In this document: piece by piece, positions 29,269-37,192 of the stretch
Layout of the letters: each line of letters opens with the position of its first letter
Numbering within the stretch: the stretch's first letter is position 1
NCBI GenBank assembly: GCA_020637615.1
Contig: JACKKC010000015.1
Coordinates: 1 to 64,000, forward strand
DNA length: 64,000 nt
Origin: Rhodovulum sp.
GTDB lineage: Bacteria > Pseudomonadota > Alphaproteobacteria > Rhodobacterales > Rhodobacteraceae
Direction of reading: 5' to 3'
The notes under the pieces: generated by a model
Told to the model about the DNA's origin: nothing
Database searches by the model: none
The model's input: only the letters and a program-made list of their open reading frames with translations
Position numbers and translations under genes: made by a program

Positions 29269-30228
29269 TCATTCCTCGCGCAGCGGCCGGGAGAGCAGCG
29301 CCTCCATCGCGCCGGCGATGGTGAGCTCGCCCTCGAGCACGCCGGCCACCGCGGCGGAGATCGGCAGCTCGACGCCGCGGCCCTCCGCGAGCCGGCAGGC
29401 GGCGCGGGCGGTGGCCACGCCCTCGACGGTGCCGCCGGGCCGCGCCGCCCCGGCGCCGAGCGCGCGGCCGAGGGTGAAATTGCGCGACTGCGGCGAATTG
29501 CAGGTGAGCGAGAGGTCGCCGAGCCCCGAAAGCCCGGCCAGCGTCTCGGACCGCCCGCCGAGCGCGACCGCGAGCCGGCTCATCTCGGCGAAGCCGCGGG
29601 TCATCAGCGCGGCGCGGGCTGAATGGCCGAGCCCCGCACCCTCGGCCATGCCGCAGGCGATGGCGATGACGTTCTTGAGCGCCCCGCCGAGTTCGGCCCC
29701 GGTCACGTCGTCGGTGAGATAGAGCCGGAGCCGCGGCGCGGCAAGCGCGGCCTGGAGCGCGCGGCCGCGCGCGGGATCGCCGCAGGCCAGGGTGAGCGCC
29801 GTGGGCAGGCCGCGGGCGATCTCACCGGCAAAGCCGGGCCCGGTGAGCGCGGCCAGTGCATGGCCCGGGCTCGCGGCGGCGGCGATCTCGGTCTGGAGCC
29901 GCAGGGTGGCCGCGTCGATGCCCTTGGCGCAGAGCACCAGCGGCACGTCGGGCAGATCGTCGCCATGGGCGGCGAGAAAAGCGCCGGTCGCCTGGGCCGG
30001 CACCGCGAGCAGAAGGATCTCGGCGCCGGCGAGATCGGCGAGATCGGCGGTGGTGCCGAGCGGTTCCGGCAAGGGCACGCCGGGGAGCCGCGCCTGGTTC
30101 TCGCGGCGGGCGGCAGTTTCGGCAATGGCGGCGGCGTCGCGGCCCCAGAGCAGGGTGGCGCGGCCAGCCGCGGCCTGGACCACCGCCAGCGCGGTGCCGA
30201 AGGCGCCGGCGCCGATCACGCCGATCAC
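29269..30228 (-). CDS. gpsA: NAD(P)-dependent glycerol-3-phosphate dehydrogenase
   Basis: Makes sn-glycerol 3-phosphate from dihydroxyacetone phosphate for phospholipid synthesis. The 319-residue enzyme has the N-terminal GAGAFGTALA nucleotide loop, LALTGPGFAGEIARGLPTA, the substrate motif GGALKNVIAIACGM and the domain LSGLGDLSLTC. The start is GTG at 30228, whose GTGA overlaps the tsaD stop by 4 bases. Unlike glpD this is the biosynthetic, soluble enzyme, and the sequence is intact. Confidence 0.95.
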   Translation of the reverse strand: MIGVIGAGAFGTALAVVQAAAGRATLLWGRDAAAIAETAARRENQARLPGVPLPEPLGTTADLADLAGAEILLLAVPAQATGAFLAAHGDDLPDVPLVLCAKGIDAATLRLQTEIAAAASPGHALAALTGPGFAGEIARGLPTALTLACGDPARGRALQAALAAPRLRLYLTDDVTGAELGGALKNVIAIACGMAEGAGLGHSARAALMTRGFAEMSRLAVALGGRSETLAGLSGLGDLSLTCNSPQSRNFTLGRALGAGAARPGGTVEGVATARAACRLAEGRGVELPISAAVAGVLEGELTIAGAMEALLSRPLREE

Positions 30229-31340
30229 GCCTTGGCTCCCTTGCGGCCCGAGCCGAGCATGGGCGCAGCCTCGGCGTCGAGTGGCCAGCGCGGCCGTGCC
30301 GGGAGATCGAGCGCATCGGGCCCGCGCAGCGCCATGCGCTCTGCCGCCGCCCAGGCGGTGATGGCGCCGTTGTCGGTGCAGAGCGGGCCAGGGGGTGCAA
30401 GCCAGGCGAAGCCTTCGGCCGCCGCCACGGTTTCCAGCGCCGCCCGGATGCTGCGATTGGCTGCGACCCCGCCGGCCACGGCCAGCGTCGTCACCCCGTG
30501 ACGCGCGGCGAAGGCGCGCAGCGCCCGGCGGGTCTTCTCCTCCAGCGTCGCGGTGACCGCCGCCTGGAAGCCGGCGCAGAGATCGGCCCGGTCGGTGCGG
30601 GTAATGCCGCCCTGCGCCGCCACCAGCCGGTCGCAGGCCCGGCGCACCGCGGTCTTGAGGCCCGAGAAGGAGAGGTCGCAACCCTCGCGGTCGAGCAGCG
30701 GCCGGGGAAAGTCGAAGCGGTCCGGATCGCCGCCGAGCGCCTCGGCCTCCAGCGCCGGGCCGCCAGGCGGGGGGAGCCCGAGGTGGCGGGCGATCTTGTC
30801 GAAGGCCTCGCCGGGGGCGTCGTCGATGGTCCCGCCCATGCGATGGAAACGCTCGGGCCCAGTGACGGCGAGGAACTGGCAATGGCCGCCGGAGACGAGC
30901 AGCATGAGATAGGGAAAGTCGAGGTCAGCCACCAGCCGCGGCGTCAGCGCGTGGCCGGCGAGGTGGTTGACGCCGTAGAGCGGCAGGCCGCGGCCGGCGG
31001 CGAGGCCCTTGGCGAACATCACCCCGGCGAGCAGGCCGCCGATCAGGCCTGGGCCGGCGGTGACCGCCACCGCGTCGATCGCCTCGAGCCCGAGCCCGGC
31101 CCGGCCCAGCGCCGCCTCCGTCACTAGATCGAGGCGCTCGGCGTGGGCGCGGGCGGCGATCTCGGGCACCACGCCGCCGAAAGCGCCGTGGAGCGCGTCC
31201 TGGCCCAGGACCTCGGCGCCGAGGATCGTACCACGGGGCAGGCCGGGGCGCGCGCGAATCACCGCCGCCGCCGTATCGTCGCAGCTGCTTTCGAGACCGA
31301 GGATGATCCGCTCGCCGGTCAGGGTGGCGCTCCGCTGCAA
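30225..31340 (-). CDS. tsaD: tRNA threonylcarbamoyladenosine transferase TsaD
   Basis: Transfers the threonylcarbamoyl group to A37 of ANN-decoding tRNAs, working with TsaB (at 47.8 kb), TsaC and TsaE. The ASKHA-fold sequence shows LGLESSCDDTAAAV, HAERLDLV, GVNHLAGHALTPRL with metal-binding histidines, LLVSGGHCQFL and the late AVAGGVAANRSIRAAL. No ATG fits the N-terminus: TTG at 31340 gives 371 residues with a poor ribosome site, while a CTG at 31322 sits 7 bases after GGAG and gives 365, closer to relatives. It overlaps gpsA by 4 bases and is divergent from hemD. Confidence 0.93.
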   Translation of the reverse strand: MQRSATLTGERIILGLESSCDDTAAAVIRARPGLPRGTILGAEVLGQDALHGAFGGVVPEIAARAHAERLDLVTEAALGRAGLGLEAIDAVAVTAGPGLIGGLLAGVMFAKGLAAGRGLPLYGVNHLAGHALTPRLVADLDFPYLMLLVSGGHCQFLAVTGPERFHRMGGTIDDAPGEAFDKIARHLGLPPPGGPALEAEALGGDPDRFDFPRPLLDREGCDLSFSGLKTAVRRACDRLVAAQGGITRTDRADLCAGFQAAVTATLEEKTRRALRAFAARHGVTTLAVAGGVAANRSIRAALETVAAAEGFAWLAPPGPLCTDNGAITAWAAAERMALRGPDALDLPARPRWPLDAEAAPMLGSGRKGAKA

Positions 31341-31415
31341 TTGCGTCCCGGGCGGGGCGCAGCTAACACCGATCCCCGGCCGCGCGCAACGCCCCGCGGC
31401 CCGGGAGGGATCGAC

Positions 31416-32129
31416 ATGCCCCAACGCCGGACCCTGCTCCTGACCCGCCCGGCGGCGCAGTCGGCGGAATTCGCCATGGCGCTCGACGCGGCGCTGCCGG
31501 GCCGCTTCCGGGTGGTGGCGGCGCCGATGATCGAGATCATCGCGCTGCCCGGCACCCCGGATCTGGCGGGCGTGGGCGGGTTGCTCTTCACCTCCGCCAA
31601 TGGCGTGGCGCAATTCGCCGACCGCATCGCCCGGCGCGACCTGCCGGCCTATTGCGTCGGCGCGATGACCGCGGCGGCGGCGCGGGCGGCGGGTTTCGAG
31701 GCTGCCTCCGCCGGGGGCGACGTGGCGGCGCTGGCGGCACTGGTGGCTGCGCATTGCCATCCCGAGGCGGGCGCACTCCTGCATGTGCGCGGGCGCCATG
31801 CGGCGGGTGACCTGGCCGGGCGGCTGGTGGCGGCGGGCTTCGAGGTGCGGGCGGCGGAGATCTACGACCAGCGGCGACGGGCGCCGGGGGCCGAGGCGCT
31901 GGCGCTGCTCGAGGGCGCGGGGGTCGAGGCGGTGGCGGTCTTCTCGCCGCGATCGGCGCGGATCTTCGCGCAGGCGGCGCGCGATGGTGGCTGGGATCTC
32001 GCGGGCACGACCTCGGTGGCGCTCAGCGTGGCGGCCGATGCGGGCCTCGGGGATGCGGGCTTCGCGCGGCGGATCGTGGCCGCGGCGCCGACGCGGGAGG
32101 GCATGATCGCGGCGCTCGCGGAAATCTGA
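31416..32129 (+). CDS. hemD: Uroporphyrinogen-III synthase
   Basis: Closes and rearranges hydroxymethylbilane to uroporphyrinogen III, the shared precursor of haem, sirohaem, cobalamin and bacteriochlorophyll. The 237-residue protein is divergent in sequence like all HemD but has LLLTRPAAQSAEFA at the start, LLFTSANGVAQFADR, HVRGRHAAGDLA and AVFSPRSARIFAQ in order. GGGAGGGA lies 6 bases before the ATG. It is divergent from tsaD and upstream of the Mic60 and HemY genes, a common alphaproteobacterial order. Confidence 0.92.
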   Translation: MPQRRTLLLTRPAAQSAEFAMALDAALPGRFRVVAAPMIEIIALPGTPDLAGVGGLLFTSANGVAQFADRIARRDLPAYCVGAMTAAAARAAGFEAASAGGDVAALAALVAAHCHPEAGALLHVRGRHAAGDLAGRLVAAGFEVRAAEIYDQRRRAPGAEALALLEGAGVEAVAVFSPRSARIFAQAARDGGWDLAGTTSVALSVAADAGLGDAGFARRIVAAAPTREGMIAALAEI

Positions 32130-32210
32130 GGGCCGGCCTTTGGCTTGTTCCGCCAAAATCCTTCGCCTAGTATCTTGCGAGGCGCTGCGCGCGAGCGGGG
32201 AAAACGACTG

Positions 32211-33890
32211 ATGGCGAGACGGAAATCCGATCCGGCGGACGGCGGCGATGCCGCGTCCGACCTTGAGCCGACGGCAACCGAGGCTGAGGCCGGACAGGAA
32301 GACCCCGGACAGGAAGAGCAAGGCGACCAGGCCGATCCGGGCTCGGGAGCCGAATCGGCCTTCGGGGAGCCCGAGACGGCCGAGAGCGCGCCGGTGGGCG
32401 AGGATGCCCCGGACCTGCCCGGGATCGAGGCCCCGCCGGACGAGGCAACGGCTGCGAAGGTGCCTCCGCCCTGGGGCGACCGGACCCGCGAGAGCGAAGC
32501 GCCGGCATGGGGGGAACCCGAGGCGGCCCCGACGGAGGCGGTGACCGGCGAGGCGGAGACTGCGGCCGATGCCGAATCCGCGGCAGCGGCCGAACCCGAG
32601 GCTGATGTGGCCACCACGGAGCCGGATGCCGCGCCCGAAGCCGAAACCGTGGCAGTGGCGGCGCCCTACCATGCCCCCGAGGTCGAGGAGCACGAGGAGG
32701 AGGCGGGCGGTTCCTTCGCATCGAAGGTGCTGACCTTCCTGGTTCTGCTGCTGGCGGGGGCCGCCCTGGGGATCTGGGCGGCGCCGAAGGTCGCGCCGAT
32801 GCTGCCCTCGGGCATGGCGCCGGTAGCGGCCTGGCTGACGCCTGGCTCCAGCGAGAGCGCGGCCCGTTTCGCCGATCTCGACACGCGGCTCGCCGCAGCG
32901 GATGCCCGGATCACTGACCTGACCCAGCAGGTGCCGCAGATCGACCCGGCCGAGATCACGGCGAATGCGACCGATGCCGCGACGAGCGCAGCCGATGCGG
33001 TCGAGACCCGGCTCGGGATGCAGATCACCGACCTTCGCGACACGCTCGGGCAGCTCGACACCTCGGCGATCCGCCAGCAGGTCACCCGACTGCAGACGGC
33101 GGTCGACGGGCAATCCACCGAACTGGCCGCGCTGAAGGAGCAGCTCGGCGGGGCGGCGAATGTGAGCAGCCTCAGCGACGAGGCGGTCGCGCGCATCGAC
33201 GTCTATCGCGCCGAGCTCGACGGACTGCGGGCCGAGTTGGGAACGCTGACGGACAACGTGAGCGCGCTCTCGAGCCGCATCGACGAGGTCGCCGCCACGG
33301 CCGACCGCTCGATCGACGCGGCCCAGGCGCGGGTGGCGGAGATCGAGGCGCAGTCAAACAGCGCGATCGACGCCGCGGGCGCCGCGGTCGGCGCCGCCAG
33401 CGCGACCGCCGACGTGGCGCAGATCCGGGCGGCGCTGGCCTCCGGTGCGCCGTTCTCCGAGCCCGCCGAGCGGCTCGCCGCCGCGCCCGATGTCGTGCTG
33501 CCCGATGCGCTGATGGCGGTGGCCGGGAATGGCGTGCCGACGCTGGCCGATCTTGGCGAGAGCTTCCCCGATGCGGCCCTCGAGGCGATCCGCGCCTCGA
33601 TTCTCGCGAGCGGCGGCGAGGGCCTGTGGGGAAGGGCCACTGCCTTCCTCGAAGCCCAGGTCGCCAGCCGGTCGCTGGCGCCGGCGGAAGGCAGCGGCCC
33701 CGACGCGGTTCTCTCGCGGATGGAGGCTAGCCTCCGCGCCGACGATCTCGAGGCCGTGATTGACGAATCGGCACAGCTGCCGAGCGAATCCGCCGCCGCG
33801 ATGAGCGGCTGGCTCGATGGGGCCCGGCAGCGCGTCGCCGCCGAGAAGGCCCTCGCCGAGCTCGCCGGCAGCCTCCCTGCGGCCAACTGA
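32211..33890 (+). CDS. Alphaproteobacterial Mic60/mitofilin homologue
   Basis: A 559-residue inner-membrane protein. Residues 1-170 are an acidic Pro/Ala-rich cytoplasmic tail, one span lies at about 173-191 (VLTFLVLLLAGAALGIWAA), then a long periplasmic coiled coil and a C-terminal mitofilin-like region (ERLAAAPDVVLPDALMAVAG to the end). Proteins of this type between hemD and hemY are the bacterial relatives of mitochondrial Mic60 and help shape intracytoplasmic membranes in related species. The role here is inferred from the family and position. HemY follows by 14 bases. Confidence 0.85.
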   Translation: MARRKSDPADGGDAASDLEPTATEAEAGQEDPGQEEQGDQADPGSGAESAFGEPETAESAPVGEDAPDLPGIEAPPDEATAAKVPPPWGDRTRESEAPAWGEPEAAPTEAVTGEAETAADAESAAAAEPEADVATTEPDAAPEAETVAVAAPYHAPEVEEHEEEAGGSFASKVLTFLVLLLAGAALGIWAAPKVAPMLPSGMAPVAAWLTPGSSESAARFADLDTRLAAADARITDLTQQVPQIDPAEITANATDAATSAADAVETRLGMQITDLRDTLGQLDTSAIRQQVTRLQTAVDGQSTELAALKEQLGGAANVSSLSDEAVARIDVYRAELDGLRAELGTLTDNVSALSSRIDEVAATADRSIDAAQARVAEIEAQSNSAIDAAGAAVGAASATADVAQIRAALASGAPFSEPAERLAAAPDVVLPDALMAVAGNGVPTLADLGESFPDAALEAIRASILASGGEGLWGRATAFLEAQVASRSLAPAEGSGPDAVLSRMEASLRADDLEAVIDESAQLPSESAAAMSGWLDGARQRVAAEKALAELAGSLPAAN

Positions 33891-33904
33891 ACGGGAGGCG
33901 TGCG

Positions 33905-35428
33905 ATGCTCTGGTCCCTCTTGAAGGTCATTGTCTTCCTCGCCATCGCGGTGGCGCTCGCCTTCGGCGCCGCCTGGCTGCTCGAAAGTCCCGGCGAGGTC
34001 CGGATCGCTTTCGCCGGCCGCGAATTCGCGCTGACCCCGATCGGCTTCGTCATCGCGATGGCGCTCTTCCTCGTCGCGGCGCTGATCGTGCTCAAGGTCA
34101 TCGGCTTCCTCGGCGCGGTGATGCGCTTCCTGCTCGGGGACGAGACCGCGATCAGCCGCTATTTCAGCCGCGCCCGTGAGCGCCGCGGCTTCGACGCGCT
34201 CTCCGACAGCATGGTGGCGCTGGCCGAGGGCGACCCGCGGCTCGCAACCAAGAAGGCGGCCACGGCAGAGAAGCTGCTGCGCCGGCCTGAAGTGACCCGG
34301 CTTCTGGGCGCGCAGGCGGCGGAGCTGAGCGGCGACGACCGCAAGGCGCAGGCCTATTACAGGAGCATGCTGGAGAACGACCGCACGCGCTTCGTCGGGG
34401 TCAAGGGGCTGATGCACCAGAAGCTCGAGGCGGGCGAAACCGACACGGCGCTGGCGCTGGCCAAGAAGGCTTTCGCGCTCCGGCCGCAGAACCCGGCGCT
34501 GCTGCGCACGCTCTTCGACCTGCAGTCGAGCACGGCGGACTGGTCGGGCGCGCGCAAGACGCTCAACGCCTCGATGCAGGCGCGCATGCTGCCGCGCGAC
34601 GTCGGCACGCGCCGCGACGCTGTGCTGTCGCTCGCCGATGCCCGTGCCGCCTTCGCCGAAGACAATGCCACGCGCGGCAACGAGGCGGCGCTGCAGGCCA
34701 ACAAGCTGGCGCCGACGTTGGTTCCTGCCGCGGCGCTGGCCGCCGGGGTCCATGTCGAGAAGGGCTCGAAGCGGCGCGCGACCAAGGTACTGACCGCGGC
34801 CTGGGGCGCCAATCCGCATCCCGATCTCGCGGCGGCATTCGCGGCCATCATGCCCGACGAGACGCCGGCGGCGCGGCGCAAGCGCTTCGAGACCCTGATT
34901 GCCGCGGCACCGAAGCATGAGGAGAGCCGGCTTCTGGCGACCGAGTTGGCGCTGGCGGCCGAGGACTTTCCCGGCGCGCGCAAGGTGCTGGGCGATCTAC
35001 CCGTCACCGATCCCACGACCCGCAGCCTCGCGCTGATGGCGGCGATCGAGCGCGGCCAGGGTGCGAGCGAGGCGGTGGTGCGCGGCTGGCTGGCCAAGGC
35101 GCTCAATGCCTCGCGCGGGCCGCAATGGGCCTGCGAGAAATGCAACCACGTGCATGCGGCCTGGGCCCCGGTCTGCGACAATTGCGGCGCATTCGACACG
35201 CTCGCCTGGAAGACCGCACCGCATGCGGAGCGCAGCGCGCTGGACCAGGCGGCGATGCTGCCGCTGATCGTCGGTGATCCCGAACCCGCGCCTGCGCCGG
35301 AGCCAGCGCCCGCTCCCGAATCAGCTGCCGAATCCCGGCCGGCGGCGGAAGAGGAAGTGGTCCCGCCGCGACCCGACATCGAGGATGCGGAGTTGGCCGA
35401 GGGCGGCGGCGCGCCTTTCCGGCGCTGA
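33905..35428 (+). CDS. HemY N-terminal-domain TPR protein
   Basis: A 507-residue membrane protein with two N-terminal spans (residues about 4-27 and 45-68) and then tetratricopeptide-like helices. Near the C-terminus is a zinc-ribbon-like WACEKCNHVHAAWAPVCDNCG with four cysteines, followed by a Pro/Glu tail. This is the alphaproteobacterial HemY family, named for its place beside hem genes; it is not protoporphyrinogen oxidase. Function is uncertain, and haem trafficking has been suggested in enterobacteria. It is co-transcribed with the Mic60 gene. Confidence 0.87.
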   Translation: MLWSLLKVIVFLAIAVALAFGAAWLLESPGEVRIAFAGREFALTPIGFVIAMALFLVAALIVLKVIGFLGAVMRFLLGDETAISRYFSRARERRGFDALSDSMVALAEGDPRLATKKAATAEKLLRRPEVTRLLGAQAAELSGDDRKAQAYYRSMLENDRTRFVGVKGLMHQKLEAGETDTALALAKKAFALRPQNPALLRTLFDLQSSTADWSGARKTLNASMQARMLPRDVGTRRDAVLSLADARAAFAEDNATRGNEAALQANKLAPTLVPAAALAAGVHVEKGSKRRATKVLTAAWGANPHPDLAAAFAAIMPDETPAARRKRFETLIAAAPKHEESRLLATELALAAEDFPGARKVLGDLPVTDPTTRSLALMAAIERGQGASEAVVRGWLAKALNASRGPQWACEKCNHVHAAWAPVCDNCGAFDTLAWKTAPHAERSALDQAAMLPLIVGDPEPAPAPEPAPAPESAAESRPAAEEEVVPPRPDIEDAELAEGGGAPFRR

Positions 35429-35709
35429 GCCCGGCGATTCCGGGCCGCGCTTAACGGGATCTTATTGCTCCTTCGGCAAGTCTCCCCGCTGGGAGGCCAC
35501 AACCTGGGGTTGGGTTGGGGCCGGGATCTGGGGGTTTCCATGTCTGCCAGGCTGCCATGCCTCGTGCTGGAGGCCGCGGAGCTCCGCCGCTCGCGGCCCG
35601 ATCCGATCAGGTCCCGGCCGAATCGCCCGCAATGCCCCGCCGACCGCGCCGCTTCTGCCAATGCGCGACCGGCTGAACCACTGGGCAAATGCAAGGGATG
35701 ACGCGAGAC

Positions 35710-37140
35710 ATGTCAAACGACGCAGCTCCCGGCGGACGCCCCGGCGCGGTCCGGGCCATCCTGCAGCCGCCGGTGCACGGCGCGACGCTTCCCGCCTCGA
35801 TTGGCCGTCTGTCCGGCCAGCGCAACGGCGTCCCCGAGGCGAGCGTGCTCGACGGGCTCAGCCGGATGCCCAACCGCCAGGCGTTCTTCCGCGACCTGTC
35901 CCGGGGAACCGCCGGGCGTAACACGCTGGTCCTCGTCACGCTGGCCGACGCCCGGATCTTCGACGGCATGCGCGCCGCCCTCGGCCATGTGCTGGCGGAC
36001 AATTTCGTGCGCGCCGGCGCGCATCGCCTGGCACGCATCGTCGGCACCGGCACGCCGATCTACCACGTAAGCACGCTCGCCTTCGCCTTCCGCCTGCCGG
36101 GAAGCTGCGCGCCCTCCGCGCCGCCGCTGATCCGGCGCATCGTCGAGGGCTTCCGCGACCCGCTCCGGCTCGACGGCATACCGATCGAGACGCGGCTCGG
36201 CATCGGGCTGCGGGTCTCGGGCGGCCCCGGCGCCAGTCCAGCGGAGGATCTGCGTGCGGCCCTATCCGCCGCGCAGCAGAGCCATGCCGGCAAGACCGGC
36301 TGGGCTTGGTACGACCTCGAGAGCGACGAGGCGCATCGGCGCACCTTCCAGATCCTCACCAACCTGACCGCCGCGCTCGAGGCCGAAAGCCAGCTTGAAC
36401 TGCATTACCAGCCCAAGATCTGCCTCGCGACCCGCACCTGCGACAGCGTCGAGGCGCTGGTGCGCTGGACGCATCCGGTGCTCGGGCCGGTCTCGCCGGC
36501 GGAATTCGTGCCGCTGGCCGAGGCGACGGTGCTGGTGACCCCGCTGACCCGCTGGGTGATCGACGCCGCGACGCGGCAGATCGTGGAATGGCGGCGCAAG
36601 GGGCTCCACATGCGCGTCGCCATCAACATATCGCCGCGCAATCTCGAGGAGTCGGATTTCGTCGAGTACCTGGTCTTCAACTGCGCGGCGCGCGCCATCG
36701 ACCATGCCGCGCTCGAACTGGAGGTCACCGAGGGCGTCAGCGCCGGCGAGGGCTCGCTGATCACCGACCGGGTGGCCGCGCTGCGTGCTCTCGGCTTCCA
36801 CATCGCCATCGACGATTTCGGCGCAGGCTTCAGCAACATGGCCTATCTCACGCGACTCTCGGCCAATACCCTGAAGATCGACCGCAGCCTGGTGAGCGGG
36901 CTCGCGGCCGGGGCGCAGAACGGGCGGCTGGTGGCCGGCATCGTGCAGATGGGCCACGACCTCGGCTACAAGATCGTCGCCGAGGGGGTGGAGACCGAGC
37001 GCGAGCTCGACCTGCTCGCCGACTGGGGATGCGACGTCGGCCAGGGCTGGCATTTCGGCCGGCCGATGTCGGCGGACAGGTTCTTCGACTGGCACCGGGG
37101 CGCCTGGGACGAGCAGCCGCCGGCGGCGGCCCGGAGATAG
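35710..37140 (+). CDS. EAL-domain cyclic-di-GMP phosphodiesterase with degenerate GGDEF
   Basis: A 476-residue soluble signalling enzyme. Residues about 45-205 resemble a GGDEF domain without the GG(D/E)EF active site. Residues about 220-470 are an EAL domain with every catalytic element visible: EALVRW (248-250 for EAL), NISPRNL, ELEVTEG, DDFGAGFSN, LKIDRSLV and AEGVET. It should hydrolyse c-di-GMP to pGpG and so favour motility over biofilm. No sensor domain or membrane span is present. Starts at 35689 or 35698 are also in frame; 35710 has the best spaced ribosome site (AAGGGA). The 260 bases before it are non-coding. Confidence 0.88.
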   Translation: MSNDAAPGGRPGAVRAILQPPVHGATLPASIGRLSGQRNGVPEASVLDGLSRMPNRQAFFRDLSRGTAGRNTLVLVTLADARIFDGMRAALGHVLADNFVRAGAHRLARIVGTGTPIYHVSTLAFAFRLPGSCAPSAPPLIRRIVEGFRDPLRLDGIPIETRLGIGLRVSGGPGASPAEDLRAALSAAQQSHAGKTGWAWYDLESDEAHRRTFQILTNLTAALEAESQLELHYQPKICLATRTCDSVEALVRWTHPVLGPVSPAEFVPLAEATVLVTPLTRWVIDAATRQIVEWRRKGLHMRVAINISPRNLEESDFVEYLVFNCAARAIDHAALELEVTEGVSAGEGSLITDRVAALRALGFHIAIDDFGAGFSNMAYLTRLSANTLKIDRSLVSGLAAGAQNGRLVAGIVQMGHDLGYKIVAEGVETERELDLLADWGCDVGQGWHFGRPMSADRFFDWHRGAWDEQPPAAARR

Positions 37141-37192
37141 CACCGGCCGAGCGGGAGGCACGTCCGGGCGCGCCGGAAGAACGCCCCGCGCG

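Noticed and set aside
35462..35716. 84-residue minus-strand frame in the gap before the EAL gene
   Set aside because: No ribosome site, no family, and it overlaps the EAL start.
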